DNA of 64,000 nt. Origin: Coprobacter tertius (lineage in GTDB: Bacteria; Bacteroidota; Bacteroidia; Bacteroidales; Coprobacteraceae). The notes under the pieces are model-generated. The model searched no databases and was not told the origin of the DNA. It was given only the letters and a program-made list of their open reading frames with translations. Location: assembly GCF_024330105.1 (NCBI RefSeq), contig NZ_JANDHW010000012.1:32526-96525 (forward strand), given 5' to 3'. Made by a program: the position numbers and the translations under genes. Positions 17,312 through 25,685 of this stretch are shown here, piece by piece. Position 1 is the stretch's first letter. The number at the start of each line of letters is the position of its first letter.

Positions 17312-18808
17312 TTATAATGTGATTTTCTTTTTATTCTTTTTCGAATAGAGTAAAAGAGCTGTATTCGAATTATATACTTTATAGAAAGGATTCATTTTTT
17401 CTATCCAGGGAGGAATACTCCGTTTTTCAATTGTATACCCTAATTTTTCGATCAGGTATCTTTCGGAAGCATCTTTTCTAAGAAGTATCAGATCATCATC
17501 TTTTAAGTCATTTCTTATTTTGTGATGTTGAGAATTATCTCTTAGTTCGATAGTTTTTATCATTTTATTATTATAAAAACGCATATTTAATCCTTTAATA
17601 TTTAAATAAGAGTAAGGATTACTCCAGCCTTCTATAACAAAAAGATGAGTAGGTTTCGACGAGTAGTTATTTTGAATGTATTCCATCATGGCAACGTTTC
17701 CTGTCATTGGTGGCTTAAAGGCGAGCATAATGATACCTCCAATATTTATTATAAAAAAAATAATATAAATCGGATATACAATCAGTTGTTTTACTGAGGA
17801 TGTTATCTCGGGAATAATTTTCTGGATGAATAAAATCATTATGAGAGGTAAAAAATTTATTAAAGGATATAGAAATCTTACCTCTTTGTGTGGTATAAAA
17901 ATATGTACGAGAAGGAAGGGAAATATACACCAGAATAAAATGCTCTTGTATTCTTTTAATAAATAAAATAAAGAACATAAAATGATAATACCTATAACCG
18001 GCGTAGGTCTTGATATGATATGTACAATATAAAAGAACCAACGATGAGTCCCGAACTGGTCTGTGTCTGAAAATGCAGAATAAATATAGTTGTAAGGAAC
18101 GAATACAGGTTTGTTATAATACCACGAATCGAGGCATGTACAAAGAATTACTACCGATAATCCCCCCAGTAAAATTGTGAGTATCTGTTTCATCGGTATT
18201 CTTTTTATAAAAATAAGCCAGCCCATCATTCCTGTGGCTGCAATAGCCATTTGAAACCTGAATTCGAAGCTAAGGCCTAATAATATTCCTATAAATAAGT
18301 ATGATTTGAAAGTGGGTCTGGTTAAAGACCAAACCAGACCTGTTGCACAAAGAAACGATAGTCCCGATAATGTTTCGGAAGAAAATCGTACGTTTATTGC
18401 CGGAAGAAACCAAAGAAAGTAGGATAGGAAAATAAAAATATTTTTAAATCGTGGTTGAATGATTTTAGAAAAACAGCGGATAAAATAACCGATACATAGC
18501 AAAGAGCCGATCCCAGTAATAATTCTCATAATCATACTTTGGTCATAAGGATTGGTTATTCCTGCAACATCGCATAATTTTATTATAGCTAAAGCTATCA
18601 TTGGTTGTAAAGAGGGCCTCAGGTTTGAATCGTATTCCCATGTAAGATCTGCAGCGGTATTCCATCCCGCTTTTAATCCTGCAAATTCTATAATCTGAAA
18701 ATGCTCGTCGGGGTGATGATAACCGTTACTGTTGATGGCTGTAATAAGATATACTAATAAGGCTATTACAAACAAAAAATACTCATTTTTCAATCTTTTT
18801 TCAATCAC
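17312..18808 (-). CDS. GT22 (Alg9/PIG-B-like) mannosyltransferase
   Basis: 498 residues, GTG start. Many hydrophobic segments make it a polytopic inner-membrane enzyme. Shortly after the first one comes HHPDEHFQIIEFA (about 31-43), the luminal/periplasmic catalytic loop of GT22 glycosyltransferases, which use polyprenyl-phosphate-mannose in eukaryotic GPI and N-glycan synthesis. Later matches include RFSSETLSG and KEVRFLYPL, also characteristic of the family. In bacteria it probably adds mannose or another hexose from a lipid donor on the periplasmic face; the acceptor is unknown. It has its own -7 box at 18875-18882 and is separate from the NVEALA unit, though 216 bases upstream of it on the same strand. 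Confidence 0.83.
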   Translation of the reverse strand: MIEKRLKNEYFLFVIALLVYLITAINSNGYHHPDEHFQIIEFAGLKAGWNTAADLTWEYDSNLRPSLQPMIALAIIKLCDVAGITNPYDQSMIMRIITGIGSLLCIGYFIRCFSKIIQPRFKNIFIFLSYFLWFLPAINVRFSSETLSGLSFLCATGLVWSLTRPTFKSYLFIGILLGLSFEFRFQMAIAATGMMGWLIFIKRIPMKQILTILLGGLSVVILCTCLDSWYYNKPVFVPYNYIYSAFSDTDQFGTHRWFFYIVHIISRPTPVIGIIILCSLFYLLKEYKSILFWCIFPFLLVHIFIPHKEVRFLYPLINFLPLIMILFIQKIIPEITSSVKQLIVYPIYIIFFIINIGGIIMLAFKPPMTGNVAMMEYIQNNYSSKPTHLFVIEGWSNPYSYLNIKGLNMRFYNNKMIKTIELRDNSQHHKIRNDLKDDDLILLRKDASERYLIEKLGYTIEKRSIPPWIEKMNPFYKVYNSNTALLLYSKKNKKKITL

Positions 18809-18874
18809 TGAATATAACTTCTTTCTGGTAACAGTAAATTTAATATTAACTCAATGAATGTAAATAGGCTTTTT

Positions 18875-18882
18875 CAAATATA
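18875..18882 (-). promoter_or_regulatory. -7 box for the GT22 gene
   Basis: Reads TATATTTG on the minus strand, a full TAnnTTTG match 67 bases before the GTG. Confidence 0.45.
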
Positions 18883-19106
18883 GTAAAGAATTTTAAAAAT
18901 GAGAAAGAATTAAATTTATAATTTAATTTTATTATGATATTATATGTATAAATATGGTAATAATGGATAAAAATCAATTTTATTGAATATGTTGTTATAA
19001 AAGAGGTGATTGTTTTTTTATTGATTAGATGTATATACAGATAAATATTTTTAAAAGCATAAGGTTAATATAAGGATAAATGTTTTATTTTTATGCCGAT
19101 ATTTGT

Positions 19107-19114
19107 TATGTTTG
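19107..19114 (+). promoter_or_regulatory. -7 box inside the nominal start of the 19.1-kb gene
   Basis: TATGTTTG, a full TAnnTTTG match, lies just downstream of an in-frame ATG at 19093. If used, translation must start at ATG 19123. The leader would be nearly absent, so the call is tentative. Confidence 0.3.
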
Positions 19115-19122
19115 TCACAACG

Positions 19123-19536
19123 ATGTACAGGTCATTTACAGGTATAATTGCGATAATTCTCTTTGCTGTGATTTTTGTCGGTAATAGAGAAAACGATAAG
19201 CAGGATTTCGACGTTTTAAATTCTGTTTCTTCTTCTTATGCCGTATTATCGTCATCGGTAAATAATACTCTGTGTGATAGAAATTCGACAACTACTGTTT
19301 ATCATGACAATAGAGAGTTTGGTGCTGAAATAGGAGATCTTGTATTATTCCAGTTGTCTCAGTTAGTTGGAGGAGGTTTTTACACTGTAGTAAAATCGGT
19401 TTCTCCTATACTCATCTTATCTTCTCAGAATAAGCCTCTTGTCGAGAAAAATTCCAGAAAGTGGTATTTGCACTATAGTTTTGTAAAGTCTTCACTATTA
19501 TATTTTCTATATACTCTCGAAACAATAATTATTTAA
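19123..19536 (+). CDS. Hypothetical exported or membrane protein
   Basis: 137 residues from ATG 19123; an in-frame ATG lies 30 bases upstream at 19093. One clear hydrophobic segment (about 6-20) is followed by a polar Ser/Asn-rich region, then strand-like segments (GDLVLFQL, FYTVVKSV, ILILSSQ) and a hydrophobic end (SSLLYFLYTLETIII). I recognise no family. It is alone in its region, with a 122-base gap to the next gene on the same strand. The signal-like N-terminus and near-terminal hydrophobic stretch suggest a membrane-linked product, but the frame may not be expressed. Confidence 0.45.
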   Translation: MYRSFTGIIAIILFAVIFVGNRENDKQDFDVLNSVSSSYAVLSSSVNNTLCDRNSTTTVYHDNREFGAEIGDLVLFQLSQLVGGGFYTVVKSVSPILILSSQNKPLVEKNSRKWYLHYSFVKSSLLYFLYTLETIII

Positions 19537-19658
19537 TAAATAGATTCTGTTAATGTCTGTATCGGTTTTTAGGAATAAAAATCGGTTACTGTTAATATGC
19601 AAGTATTCAATATGATATTTATTTATCTTAATATATAAATACTTAAAAATCAATTATC

Positions 19659-20102
19659 ATGTTAAACTTATTAATGTCCACATTAGAGATGATGGGACTT
19701 ACTTTTATTATCGGCTTTTTTGTTGCTGCCGTGATAAAAGGAATTGCGTCGTGGGCTGATTCCCTCGATTTTTACAATACGCATCAGGAAGAGTTGCTGA
19801 GATTGAAACGAGTACGTAAACTGCATCAGAAAGTAGCTCGGTTGCTCGAACATGAGGCAATTAAGAATTACCGGTATGGTGATAAACGGGTAGAGTTTAG
19901 CCGGGGTATTAATAAAGACCTATCAGAGGTACGTCCAGCCGGTTATTATCATGGTGTAAGCCATGGTCAATCGAAATTAGACCTGATCGATTATTATTAT
20001 TCCGAAGATACTCAATTAATGTATCTGCGAAAACGAGAACAAATGATAAGATTACAGGAAAAACGGGATAATGAGAATAATTCTTCCGAAAATAAAAAAT
20101 GA
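19659..20102 (+). CDS. Small membrane protein partner of the OadB-type gene
   Basis: 147 residues: one N-terminal membrane segment (about 10-32) and then a basic, helix-rich cytoplasmic tail with many Arg/Lys/Glu (LLRLKRVRKLHQKVARLLEHE) and two Tyr/His-rich patches (AGYYHGVSHG, LIDYYYSED). Its stop overlaps the start of the OadB-type gene (ATGA), so the two are translationally coupled. One membrane span plus a charged tail is the layout of OadG/gamma subunits that anchor decarboxylase sodium pumps, but no sequence motif proves that. Family unknown; a subunit or chaperone role is inference. Confidence 0.7.
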   Translation: MLNLLMSTLEMMGLTFIIGFFVAAVIKGIASWADSLDFYNTHQEELLRLKRVRKLHQKVARLLEHEAIKNYRYGDKRVEFSRGINKDLSEVRPAGYYHGVSHGQSKLDLIDYYYSEDTQLMYLRKREQMIRLQEKRDNENNSSENKK

Positions 20103-21328
20103 TAGAAAACAGTATGGAAAATATAGATTTCTTTAATTTGTTTCAGGGTGTAGGTACTATGGCTGCGGGTGGTTGGGTATTAGCTTCAGCACGTATTTTT
20201 CTTATCGCCTTGGGAGGTTTGTTGGTGTATTTGGGTTGGAAGGGAATTTTGGAACCGATGGTAATGATACCGATGGGATTGGGCATGGTTGCCATAAACT
20301 GCGGAACTTTGTTTATGCCTGATGGCGGTTTGAGCAATTTATTTCTCGATCCTATGTTATCCGATACCGATGAATTGATGAATACGATGCAAATTGATTT
20401 CCTTCAGCCGGTTTATACTCTTACGTTCAGTAATGGACTTATTGCCTGTTTTGTTTTTATGGGAATAGGCACACTACTCGATGTAAGTTTTTTACTTCAG
20501 AAACCGTTTGCAAGCTTATTTTTAGCTTTGTGTGCCGAACTTGGTACTTTTCTTACATTACCTATCGCTTCTTTTTTTGGTCTCGACCTTAAAGAAAGCG
20601 CTTCGATTGCAATGGTAGGAGGTGCCGATGGCCCGATGGTATTATTTACGTCGCTGATGTTGGCAAAACATTTATTCGTACCCATAACTGTTGTCGCTTA
20701 TTTATATCTCGGACTTACATACGGAGGTTATCCTTATCTTGTAAAACTTATGGTCCCTAAAAAGTTACGGGCTATAAAAATGGTACAGAAGAAACCGGCT
20801 AAAAATTATAATGCCAAAGTAAAACTGGCTTTTGCCGTTATATTGTGTGCCGTTCTCTGTTTCCTTTTCCCGGTCGCATCGCCTTTGTTCTTTTCTTTGT
20901 TTCTGGGAGTTGCAGTACGAGAGTCTGGGATGAAACATATTTATGATTTTGTGAGCGGCCCCTTGTTGTACGGTTCTACTTTTATGCTTGGTTTATTATT
21001 GGGTGTATTATGCGATGCTCATTTACTGCTCGATCCTAAAATACTGAAATTACTGGTATTGGGTATTACAGCGTTATTATTATCAGGCATCGGAGGTATA
21101 TTGGGTGGCTATATTATGTATTTTATTAAAAAAGGGAATTATAATCCCGTTATTGGAATTGCGGCTGTAAGTTGTGTACCTACCACTGCCAAAGTAGCTC
21201 AGAAACTGGTTAGTAAAGATAATCCAGATTCTTTTATTTTGGGAGATGCTTTAGGCGCAAATATTTCAGGAGTCATTACTTCTGCGATTATTACCGGTAT
21301 TTATATTACCATGATCCCTTATATGTAA
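20099..21328 (+). CDS. Sodium ion-translocating decarboxylase beta subunit (OadB-like)
   Basis: 409 residues, polytopic. The family's two key regions are present: GGADGPMVLF (about 178-187), which holds the Asp that is essential for sodium transport in Klebsiella OadB, and GDALGANISGVITSAI (about 382-397), with the conserved Asn. Such subunits couple decarboxylation of oxaloacetate, methylmalonyl-CoA or glutaconyl-CoA, on a biotin carrier, to sodium export. Here the alpha (carboxyltransferase) and biotin carrier genes are missing from the neighbourhood; the only partner is the small protein just upstream, with an ATGA overlap. It may use subunits encoded elsewhere, or have a role outside decarboxylation. 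Confidence 0.88.
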   Translation: MIENSMENIDFFNLFQGVGTMAAGGWVLASARIFLIALGGLLVYLGWKGILEPMVMIPMGLGMVAINCGTLFMPDGGLSNLFLDPMLSDTDELMNTMQIDFLQPVYTLTFSNGLIACFVFMGIGTLLDVSFLLQKPFASLFLALCAELGTFLTLPIASFFGLDLKESASIAMVGGADGPMVLFTSLMLAKHLFVPITVVAYLYLGLTYGGYPYLVKLMVPKKLRAIKMVQKKPAKNYNAKVKLAFAVILCAVLCFLFPVASPLFFSLFLGVAVRESGMKHIYDFVSGPLLYGSTFMLGLLLGVLCDAHLLLDPKILKLLVLGITALLLSGIGGILGGYIMYFIKKGNYNPVIGIAAVSCVPTTAKVAQKLVSKDNPDSFILGDALGANISGVITSAIITGIYITMIPYM

Positions 21329-21356
21329 TTTTTAAGAAAGGATTAAAAAAAACTAA

Positions 21357-21385
21357 GAACCGGAAGTATGGCTGGCTTCCGGTTC
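21357..21385. terminator. Hairpin after the OadB-type gene
   Basis: 10-bp perfect stem (GAACCGGAAG with its complement), loop of 9. The T-run is missing on the plus side; probable terminator. Confidence 0.5.
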
Positions 21386-21471
21386 GATAGTATCCAGATA
21401 ATACTTGATTTTTTAGTATAACTGAATCAACCCCAATATAATTTAGAAGTATTTGTAACATAAAACGGTAA

Positions 21472-21500
21472 AATGGCCGGATATGGATAATCCGGTCATT
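21472..21500 (-). terminator. Terminator of the flavodoxin-DUF2023 operon
   Basis: 11-pair stem with one G-T pair (21472-21482 with 21490-21500); on the minus strand it is followed by a short T-run. It lies 14 bases past the DUF2023 stop. Confidence 0.65.
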
Positions 21501-21513
21501 TGATCTAAAAATA

Positions 21514-21891
21514 TCAACCTATCAGCTCTTCCGACATTATTTTGTCTTTCCTACGGTTACAGAATCGTTCACACTGTAATGTAATATCATATCCGAGCAT
21601 AATTCCCAGCATGAAATCTTCTTCGGGGGTAAGCCGGTTAAGCGGTTTATCGATAAAGGTTTGCAAAGCGTCGAGACAAGCCGGTTTTCCGAAAAAAAGG
21701 TTTACTTTGTCATCTCTTACTTCTTGTACGAGAAAATCGATCTCCTGTTGTCTTAACCGGTTGATAAATACTTTCGCGCAGGAACGGTTCATGGTACAAA
21801 GAATCAGATTTCTGATCCCCTTTTTAAATTCGTAGATATGATGCAGGAAAAGCTTCATATCCCGGAACCGGTCAAAGTCTTCTATACTCAT
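21514..21891 (-). CDS. DUF2023 protein, flavodoxin partner
   Basis: 125 residues, cytoplasmic, matching DUF2023: HHIYEFKKGIRNLILCTM near the N-terminus, QEIDFLVQEV and FFGKP in the middle, LTPEEDFMLGIMLGYD near the end, and Cys-Arg residues after it (QCERFCNRRK). The start codon overlaps the flavodoxin stop by 4 bases, the usual arrangement for this pair. DUF2023 has no proven function; its fixed pairing with flavodoxin suggests a role in maturing or using it, perhaps under iron limitation. Confidence 0.88.
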   Translation of the reverse strand: MSIEDFDRFRDMKLFLHHIYEFKKGIRNLILCTMNRSCAKVFINRLRQQEIDFLVQEVRDDKVNLFFGKPACLDALQTFIDKPLNRLTPEEDFMLGIMLGYDITLQCERFCNRRKDKIMSEELIG

Positions 21892-22394
21892 TTGCTTTCG
21901 GCTTTAATAAGTTCGGTCCAACTTTTTATCCGAGTATCGGTCTTATCGCTTTCGTTTACTTCATCGATTGCAAGGCCGACAAATTCTCCATCTTTATTGA
22001 TAAGAGAATCTGTGACATAATAATCTTCGGGTTTATACGATCCGATAAAAATGCAGCCTGAAGATTGCAGATCATCGTATAGAACTCTTAATGCATCACA
22101 GAAAGTGTCGGGATATGAGTCAGCATCACCACAACCGAAAAATCCTATTCTTTTCCCGGTGAGGTCTTTCTTTTTTAATTTCTCGATGAAGTCATACCAG
22201 TCATCCTGTAAATCACCGCTTCCCCAGGTAGAGGAGCCTAAAAGCAGGCAATCATAATTATCTACCGTGTTAACATCTGCATTTCCTACATCATGTATGT
22301 CTCTGGCAGATACACCGAGAACTTTGCCGATTCTGGAAGCAATATCTTTGGTAGTTCCCGTAGTGCTTCCATAAAATATACCTATTTTCTCCAT
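21888..22394 (-). CDS. fldA: Flavodoxin
   Basis: 168 residues, long-chain flavodoxin size. FMN phosphate loop GSTTGTTKDIA near residue 9, LLLGSSTWGSGDLQDDW (the Trp-containing 50s loop) and FFGCGDADSYPDTFCDAL (the Asp/Tyr 90s loop) are all present. It carries low-potential electrons in the cytoplasm, often replacing ferredoxin when iron is short. First gene of a two-gene operon with DUF2023. A -7 box at 22412-22419 is 18 bases upstream. Confidence 0.95.
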   Translation of the reverse strand: MEKIGIFYGSTTGTTKDIASRIGKVLGVSARDIHDVGNADVNTVDNYDCLLLGSSTWGSGDLQDDWYDFIEKLKKKDLTGKRIGFFGCGDADSYPDTFCDALRVLYDDLQSSGCIFIGSYKPEDYYVTDSLINKDGEFVGLAIDEVNESDKTDTRIKSWTELIKAESK

Positions 22395-22411
22395 TGTTAT
22401 TTTGTTTTTTA

Positions 22412-22419
22412 CAAAGTTA
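22412..22419 (-). promoter_or_regulatory. -7 box for the flavodoxin operon
   Basis: Reads TAACTTTG on the minus strand, a full TAnnTTTG match 18 bases before the ATG. Confidence 0.45.
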
Positions 22420-22499
22420 TTTTCTCTGCCTGGTAAAAGAAATACCTATATATATGGATTTTATAACTATTCTATCACTATAAAAAAGTATAGTACCGA

Positions 22500-23558
22500 C
22501 TAAGCGATTGTAATTTCCGGATTCAGATAAACATCTTGAATAGCATTCAGCAGTTCGACCCCTTCATTCATGGGCTTTTGAAAAGCTTTTCGTCCGCTGA
22601 TAAGTCCCATACCTCCGGCTCGTTTGTTTACGATAGCAGTAATTACAGCGTCTTTGAGATCGGATATTCCGTTCGATTCACCTCCCGAGTTTATCAATCC
22701 CACGCGTCCCATATAACTATTGGCTATCTGATACCGACACATATCGATAGGATGATCTGTCGTCAGCGTATCGTACATACGTTTATCGGTTTTTCCGAAC
22801 TTGATTGCTGTAAATCCGCCGTTATTTACAGGCAATTTTTGCTTTACGATATCGGCTTGTATTGTTGCTCCCAGATGATCTGCCTGTCCGGTAAGATCTG
22901 CTGCAGCATGATAATCTACCCCGTCTTTTTTAAAGTTTGAATTTCTCAGATAACACCAAAGTATTGTTGCCATTCCCAGTTCATGGGCATATTCGAAAGC
23001 TTCGGATACTTCGATAATTTGTCTTCGGCTTTCTTCCGAACCAAAATAAATAGTGGCTCCTACAGCTATAGCTCCCATATTCCAGGCTTCTTTTACGGTT
23101 CCGAACATGATTTGATTATAGGTATTCGGATAAGAGAGTAATTCGTTGTGATTGAGCTTAACGATAAAAGGAATTTTATGTGCATATTTTCTGGCGACCG
23201 AGCCTAATACTCCGAAAGTAGAAGCGACACCGTTGCAACCCCCTTCAATTGCGAGTTTGACGATATTTTCAGGATCGAAATACAGTGAATTTGGAGCAAA
23301 AGATGCACCGGCAGTGTGTTCGATACCCTGATCGACGGGCAAGATCGAAACATATCCGGTTCCGGCCAGTCGACCATGGTTTAATAAACGCTGCAGATTC
23401 GAAAGAGTCGGGATATTCCGATCGCTCGGTATCCAGATTTTATCTATAGTTTCGGGAGAGGGAATATGGATAAGACTCTTATCTATAGTTTTACAAATGT
23501 GCTCGAGGTAATATTGAGCCTCGTTGCCTAAAAGTTCGAGAATTTTGTTTGTGCTCAT
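22500..23558 (-). CDS. fbaB: Class I fructose-bisphosphate aldolase (DhnA/FbaB type)
   Basis: 352 residues from the ATG at 23558 (an ATG two codons earlier, at 23564, is also possible). It matches the archaeal-type class I aldolases: [20 protein letters not shown], the Schiff-base Lys region [16 protein letters not shown]-like SEESRRQI and the phosphate-binding loops [11 protein letters not shown] and [10 protein letters not shown]. It splits or forms fructose-1,6-bisphosphate without a metal ion, in central carbon metabolism. Monocistronic. The family is clear; no regulation can be read from the upstream sequence. Confidence 0.93.
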   Translation of the reverse strand: MSTNKILELLGNEAQYYLEHICKTIDKSLIHIPSPETIDKIWIPSDRNIPTLSNLQRLLNHGRLAGTGYVSILPVDQGIEHTAGASFAPNSLYFDPENIVKLAIEGGCNGVASTFGVLGSVARKYAHKIPFIVKLNHNELLSYPNTYNQIMFGTVKEAWNMGAIAVGATIYFGSEESRRQIIEVSEAFEYAHELGMATILWCYLRNSNFKKDGVDYHAAADLTGQADHLGATIQADIVKQKLPVNNGGFTAIKFGKTDKRMYDTLTTDHPIDMCRYQIANSYMGRVGLINSGGESNGISDLKDAVITAIVNKRAGGMGLISGRKAFQKPMNEGVELLNAIQDVYLNPEITIA

Positions 23559-23649
23559 AATCATTTCGGTTTAATTATTCTTATAATACAGTTCAAATCG
23601 GCAGAATGTTCATGGTGGATTAATTGAATAGTTTTATATATAAAAACAA

Positions 23650-23688
23650 AAATTCCGGGAAACTACGTTGTGTCTTTTCCCGGAATTT
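23650..23688 (-). terminator. Terminator of the TonB-nuclease operon
   Basis: 13-bp perfect stem (23650-23662 with 23676-23688); on the minus strand the second arm runs into TTTTTGTTTTTA. It sits 20 bases past the last gene of the operon. Confidence 0.8.
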
Positions 23689-23707
23689 AAAGATCGGTAT
23701 CTCTTAA

Positions 23708-24196
23708 TTACAAAGATTCTGTTACGATACGTATATCATCATGGTCTTTAAATGAAAACAAGAGCCATATTTGTCCGTTAGCCGTCTTTTCGATAGTCGT
23801 TTTTTGAGCGATCAGATAATCGGTTTCACCTCCGCTTTCTCGGATAGCTATATAACCTTCCGATAATGACCCTTGTTTTGAAAAGTCTCCTTTGGCGCTT
23901 GCCCTGAAAAAATCGGAATTGTTGTTGAGGTTCGAGAATTCGTAAGTCCGGGTCAAATTTTCACCGGTTTCGTTACCGGCGGCATCTCTACCTATTTCCA
24001 TCGATGATATATCTCCGGTTTTGGCATTCATATATACCGTATTGCTTTTCCATCCTTCTATACGTGGTGTATTGTCATCGGTAAATACAGGAGGTTCTGT
24101 ACCGTTATTCGAATTTTTGTTATCATTACACGATATTATTGTAAAAAGAAAAATCGGTACGACAAACAAAAATAATTTTACAAATGATTTCTTCAT
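23708..24196 (-). CDS. Small lipoprotein, last gene of the nuclease operon
   Basis: 162 residues with a lipoprotein signal (lipobox IISC, Cys23) and an Asn-rich linker. The remaining 120 residues are strand-rich with repeated Asp/Gly/Asn, and no family is recognised. The gene starts 21 bases after the endonuclease I stop and is followed by a strong terminator, so it belongs to the operon. It may be a surface binding or immunity-like partner of the nuclease; this is inference. Confidence 0.75.
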   Translation of the reverse strand: MKKSFVKLFLFVVPIFLFTIISCNDNKNSNNGTEPPVFTDDNTPRIEGWKSNTVYMNAKTGDISSMEIGRDAAGNETGENLTRTYEFSNLNNNSDFFRASAKGDFSKQGSLSEGYIAIRESGGETDYLIAQKTTIEKTANGQIWLLFSFKDHDDIRIVTESL

Positions 24197-24217
24197 ATAT
24201 AATGATTGCGTTTAATT

Positions 24218-25630
24218 TTATTCGACTACAATACGGATATTTCCACTATAATCTGCCGAGCGATACTTAATTATATGTATTCCTTTACCGGCTGATGAGG
24301 GATTGAAAAAGAATGTTCCGTTTTCAGAAATAATTCCTTTTTCACTTGTCCAAATACAATTATTTACATTTTTGTTTAGTTTCAGTTCGACCGGTTGATC
24401 GGTAGTTTTATAAGTCGTTTTTAGTCCTACAGGCTGTATCCGGTTTATTTCGGCAGGTACTAATACGCTATATAATTGTAGTGTAAAATCTTTGGCCAAG
24501 TCATCTCCTTCGATTCGCAATTTACCGCTGTAAAATCCTGTATTATCGTCGGTTCCCGGATTAAACCGAATCGTAATTTTCACTCCTTTGTTAAGATCTT
24601 CGGCTGATAATCGGGTTTTGTTTATTTCAAAAGGCGATGATGTAGACAACGTAACGTCGTTACCGAAACTATCACCCTTTAGAGAGATTTCGATACTGCC
24701 GGTGGTTTTTGTTGCAGGAATGACGATTATATCATTCTGTTTATAATTGGTTATAGTGGCAACAGGGAACTCGAATCCTTCTGAGGTTTTGTTACCCCAA
24801 ATATATTCTGCGAGTTCGGGATAGTCGATAAACGGATTTCTGTTTTTCTGAAATTCATAAACAGCGTTATTTCGGTCGATCTCTTTCTGGCTTACCGGGT
24901 CTTGTCGGTGCCATTTCAATAATAACTCTTTTCCGAAAGAAGTGAGTGTAGGATACACTCCGTCTTCAAAAATATTTGTGCCGTAGCTTTTCCATTTATA
25001 ATTTTGATAACATGTGGCGATATACATATACATGCGGGCGAAATCGCCTTTATATTCGTCGGCCGGTTCGAAAGCCGACATCCCACGACCGGCGATAACC
25101 GCTTGGCCGACTTTGCTTACTCCGTTATCGAATATAATATTGTTAATAACTTCTCCGAGAGGATAGTTGCTTTTTGCCATATTGGCATTACCGTCGGACG
25201 GTACCAAATGATGTAAATCGAAAGAGGCGTCGTATTGAAAGTCTTTAGAATCGGTACCTTCTCCCCACCAACTTTTGGGAGCACTGTGTTCGATATTCAT
25301 TCCCGAAGTACTGCCTCCGGGTTTCGAATTGAAAAAATAGGATTTGTTGGAGTACATATCCCATACTTTACCGTCGGGACGTACGTCGCTGTGATGAAAT
25401 ACGACCCATGTCGTTAAAGTAGGGTTGTTCGGATAACTAAAGTTAGACCCGTACTGTATACGCACATGGTTTCTTAATTTATTGTACAGTATTGTTTTCA
25501 GTTCTCCTTTATTCTTTCCTTGCATTTCATCGGGGTAATATTCCCGTTGGGCATAAAGCGTAAAAGAGATGAAAATCAGCATCAGACTTAAGCCGTACTG
25601 CCGTATATTTCGGTTTTTTGCTTTGTTCAT
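24218..25630 (-). CDS. Secreted endonuclease I (EndA-type) with C-terminal beta domain
   Basis: 470 residues with a signal peptide (ending near residue 28). Residues 30-285 form an endonuclease I domain: FHHSDVRPDGKVWDMYS, NIEHSAPKSWWG (the His-containing beta-beta-alpha metal motif) and FDLHHLVPSDGNANMAKSNYPLGEV are diagnostic. This type cuts DNA without sequence specificity. Residues 290-470 are beta-rich repeats resembling a BACON or Ig-like module and a second small strand domain, probably for attachment or binding. It lies in the operon with a TonB receptor and two lipoproteins. A hairpin before it (25644-25677) may lower its expression. Confidence 0.87.
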   Translation of the reverse strand: MNKAKNRNIRQYGLSLMLIFISFTLYAQREYYPDEMQGKNKGELKTILYNKLRNHVRIQYGSNFSYPNNPTLTTWVVFHHSDVRPDGKVWDMYSNKSYFFNSKPGGSTSGMNIEHSAPKSWWGEGTDSKDFQYDASFDLHHLVPSDGNANMAKSNYPLGEVINNIIFDNGVSKVGQAVIAGRGMSAFEPADEYKGDFARMYMYIATCYQNYKWKSYGTNIFEDGVYPTLTSFGKELLLKWHRQDPVSQKEIDRNNAVYEFQKNRNPFIDYPELAEYIWGNKTSEGFEFPVATITNYKQNDIIVIPATKTTGSIEISLKGDSFGNDVTLSTSSPFEINKTRLSAEDLNKGVKITIRFNPGTDDNTGFYSGKLRIEGDDLAKDFTLQLYSVLVPAEINRIQPVGLKTTYKTTDQPVELKLNKNVNNCIWTSEKGIISENGTFFFNPSSAGKGIHIIKYRSADYSGNIRIVVE

Positions 25631-25643
25631 TTATAAAAAGGCT

Positions 25644-25677
25644 AAAAAGGCTGCTCTCCTAAAGAACAGCCTTTTTT
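25644..25677 (-). terminator. Intra-operon hairpin upstream of the endonuclease gene
   Basis: 10-bp perfect stem (25644-25653 with 25667-25676), loop of 13; T-rich after the stem on both strands. It lies in the 55-base gap between the choice-of-anchor gene and endonuclease I, so it could attenuate the last two genes. Confidence 0.65.
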
Positions 25678-25685
25678 GTTAGGTT

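Larger units (their letters stand above)
18809..19122. other. AT-rich divergent intergenic region
   Basis: Separates the minus-strand GT22 gene from plus-strand genes. Besides the -7 boxes for each side (18875-18882 on minus, 19107-19114 on plus) I see only AT-rich sequence. Confidence 0.5.

Noticed and set aside
21357..21500. Possible attC-like or mobile repeats in the 21.4-kb gap
   Set aside because: Two independent hairpins explained better as terminators for converging transcripts; arms are unrelated in sequence.
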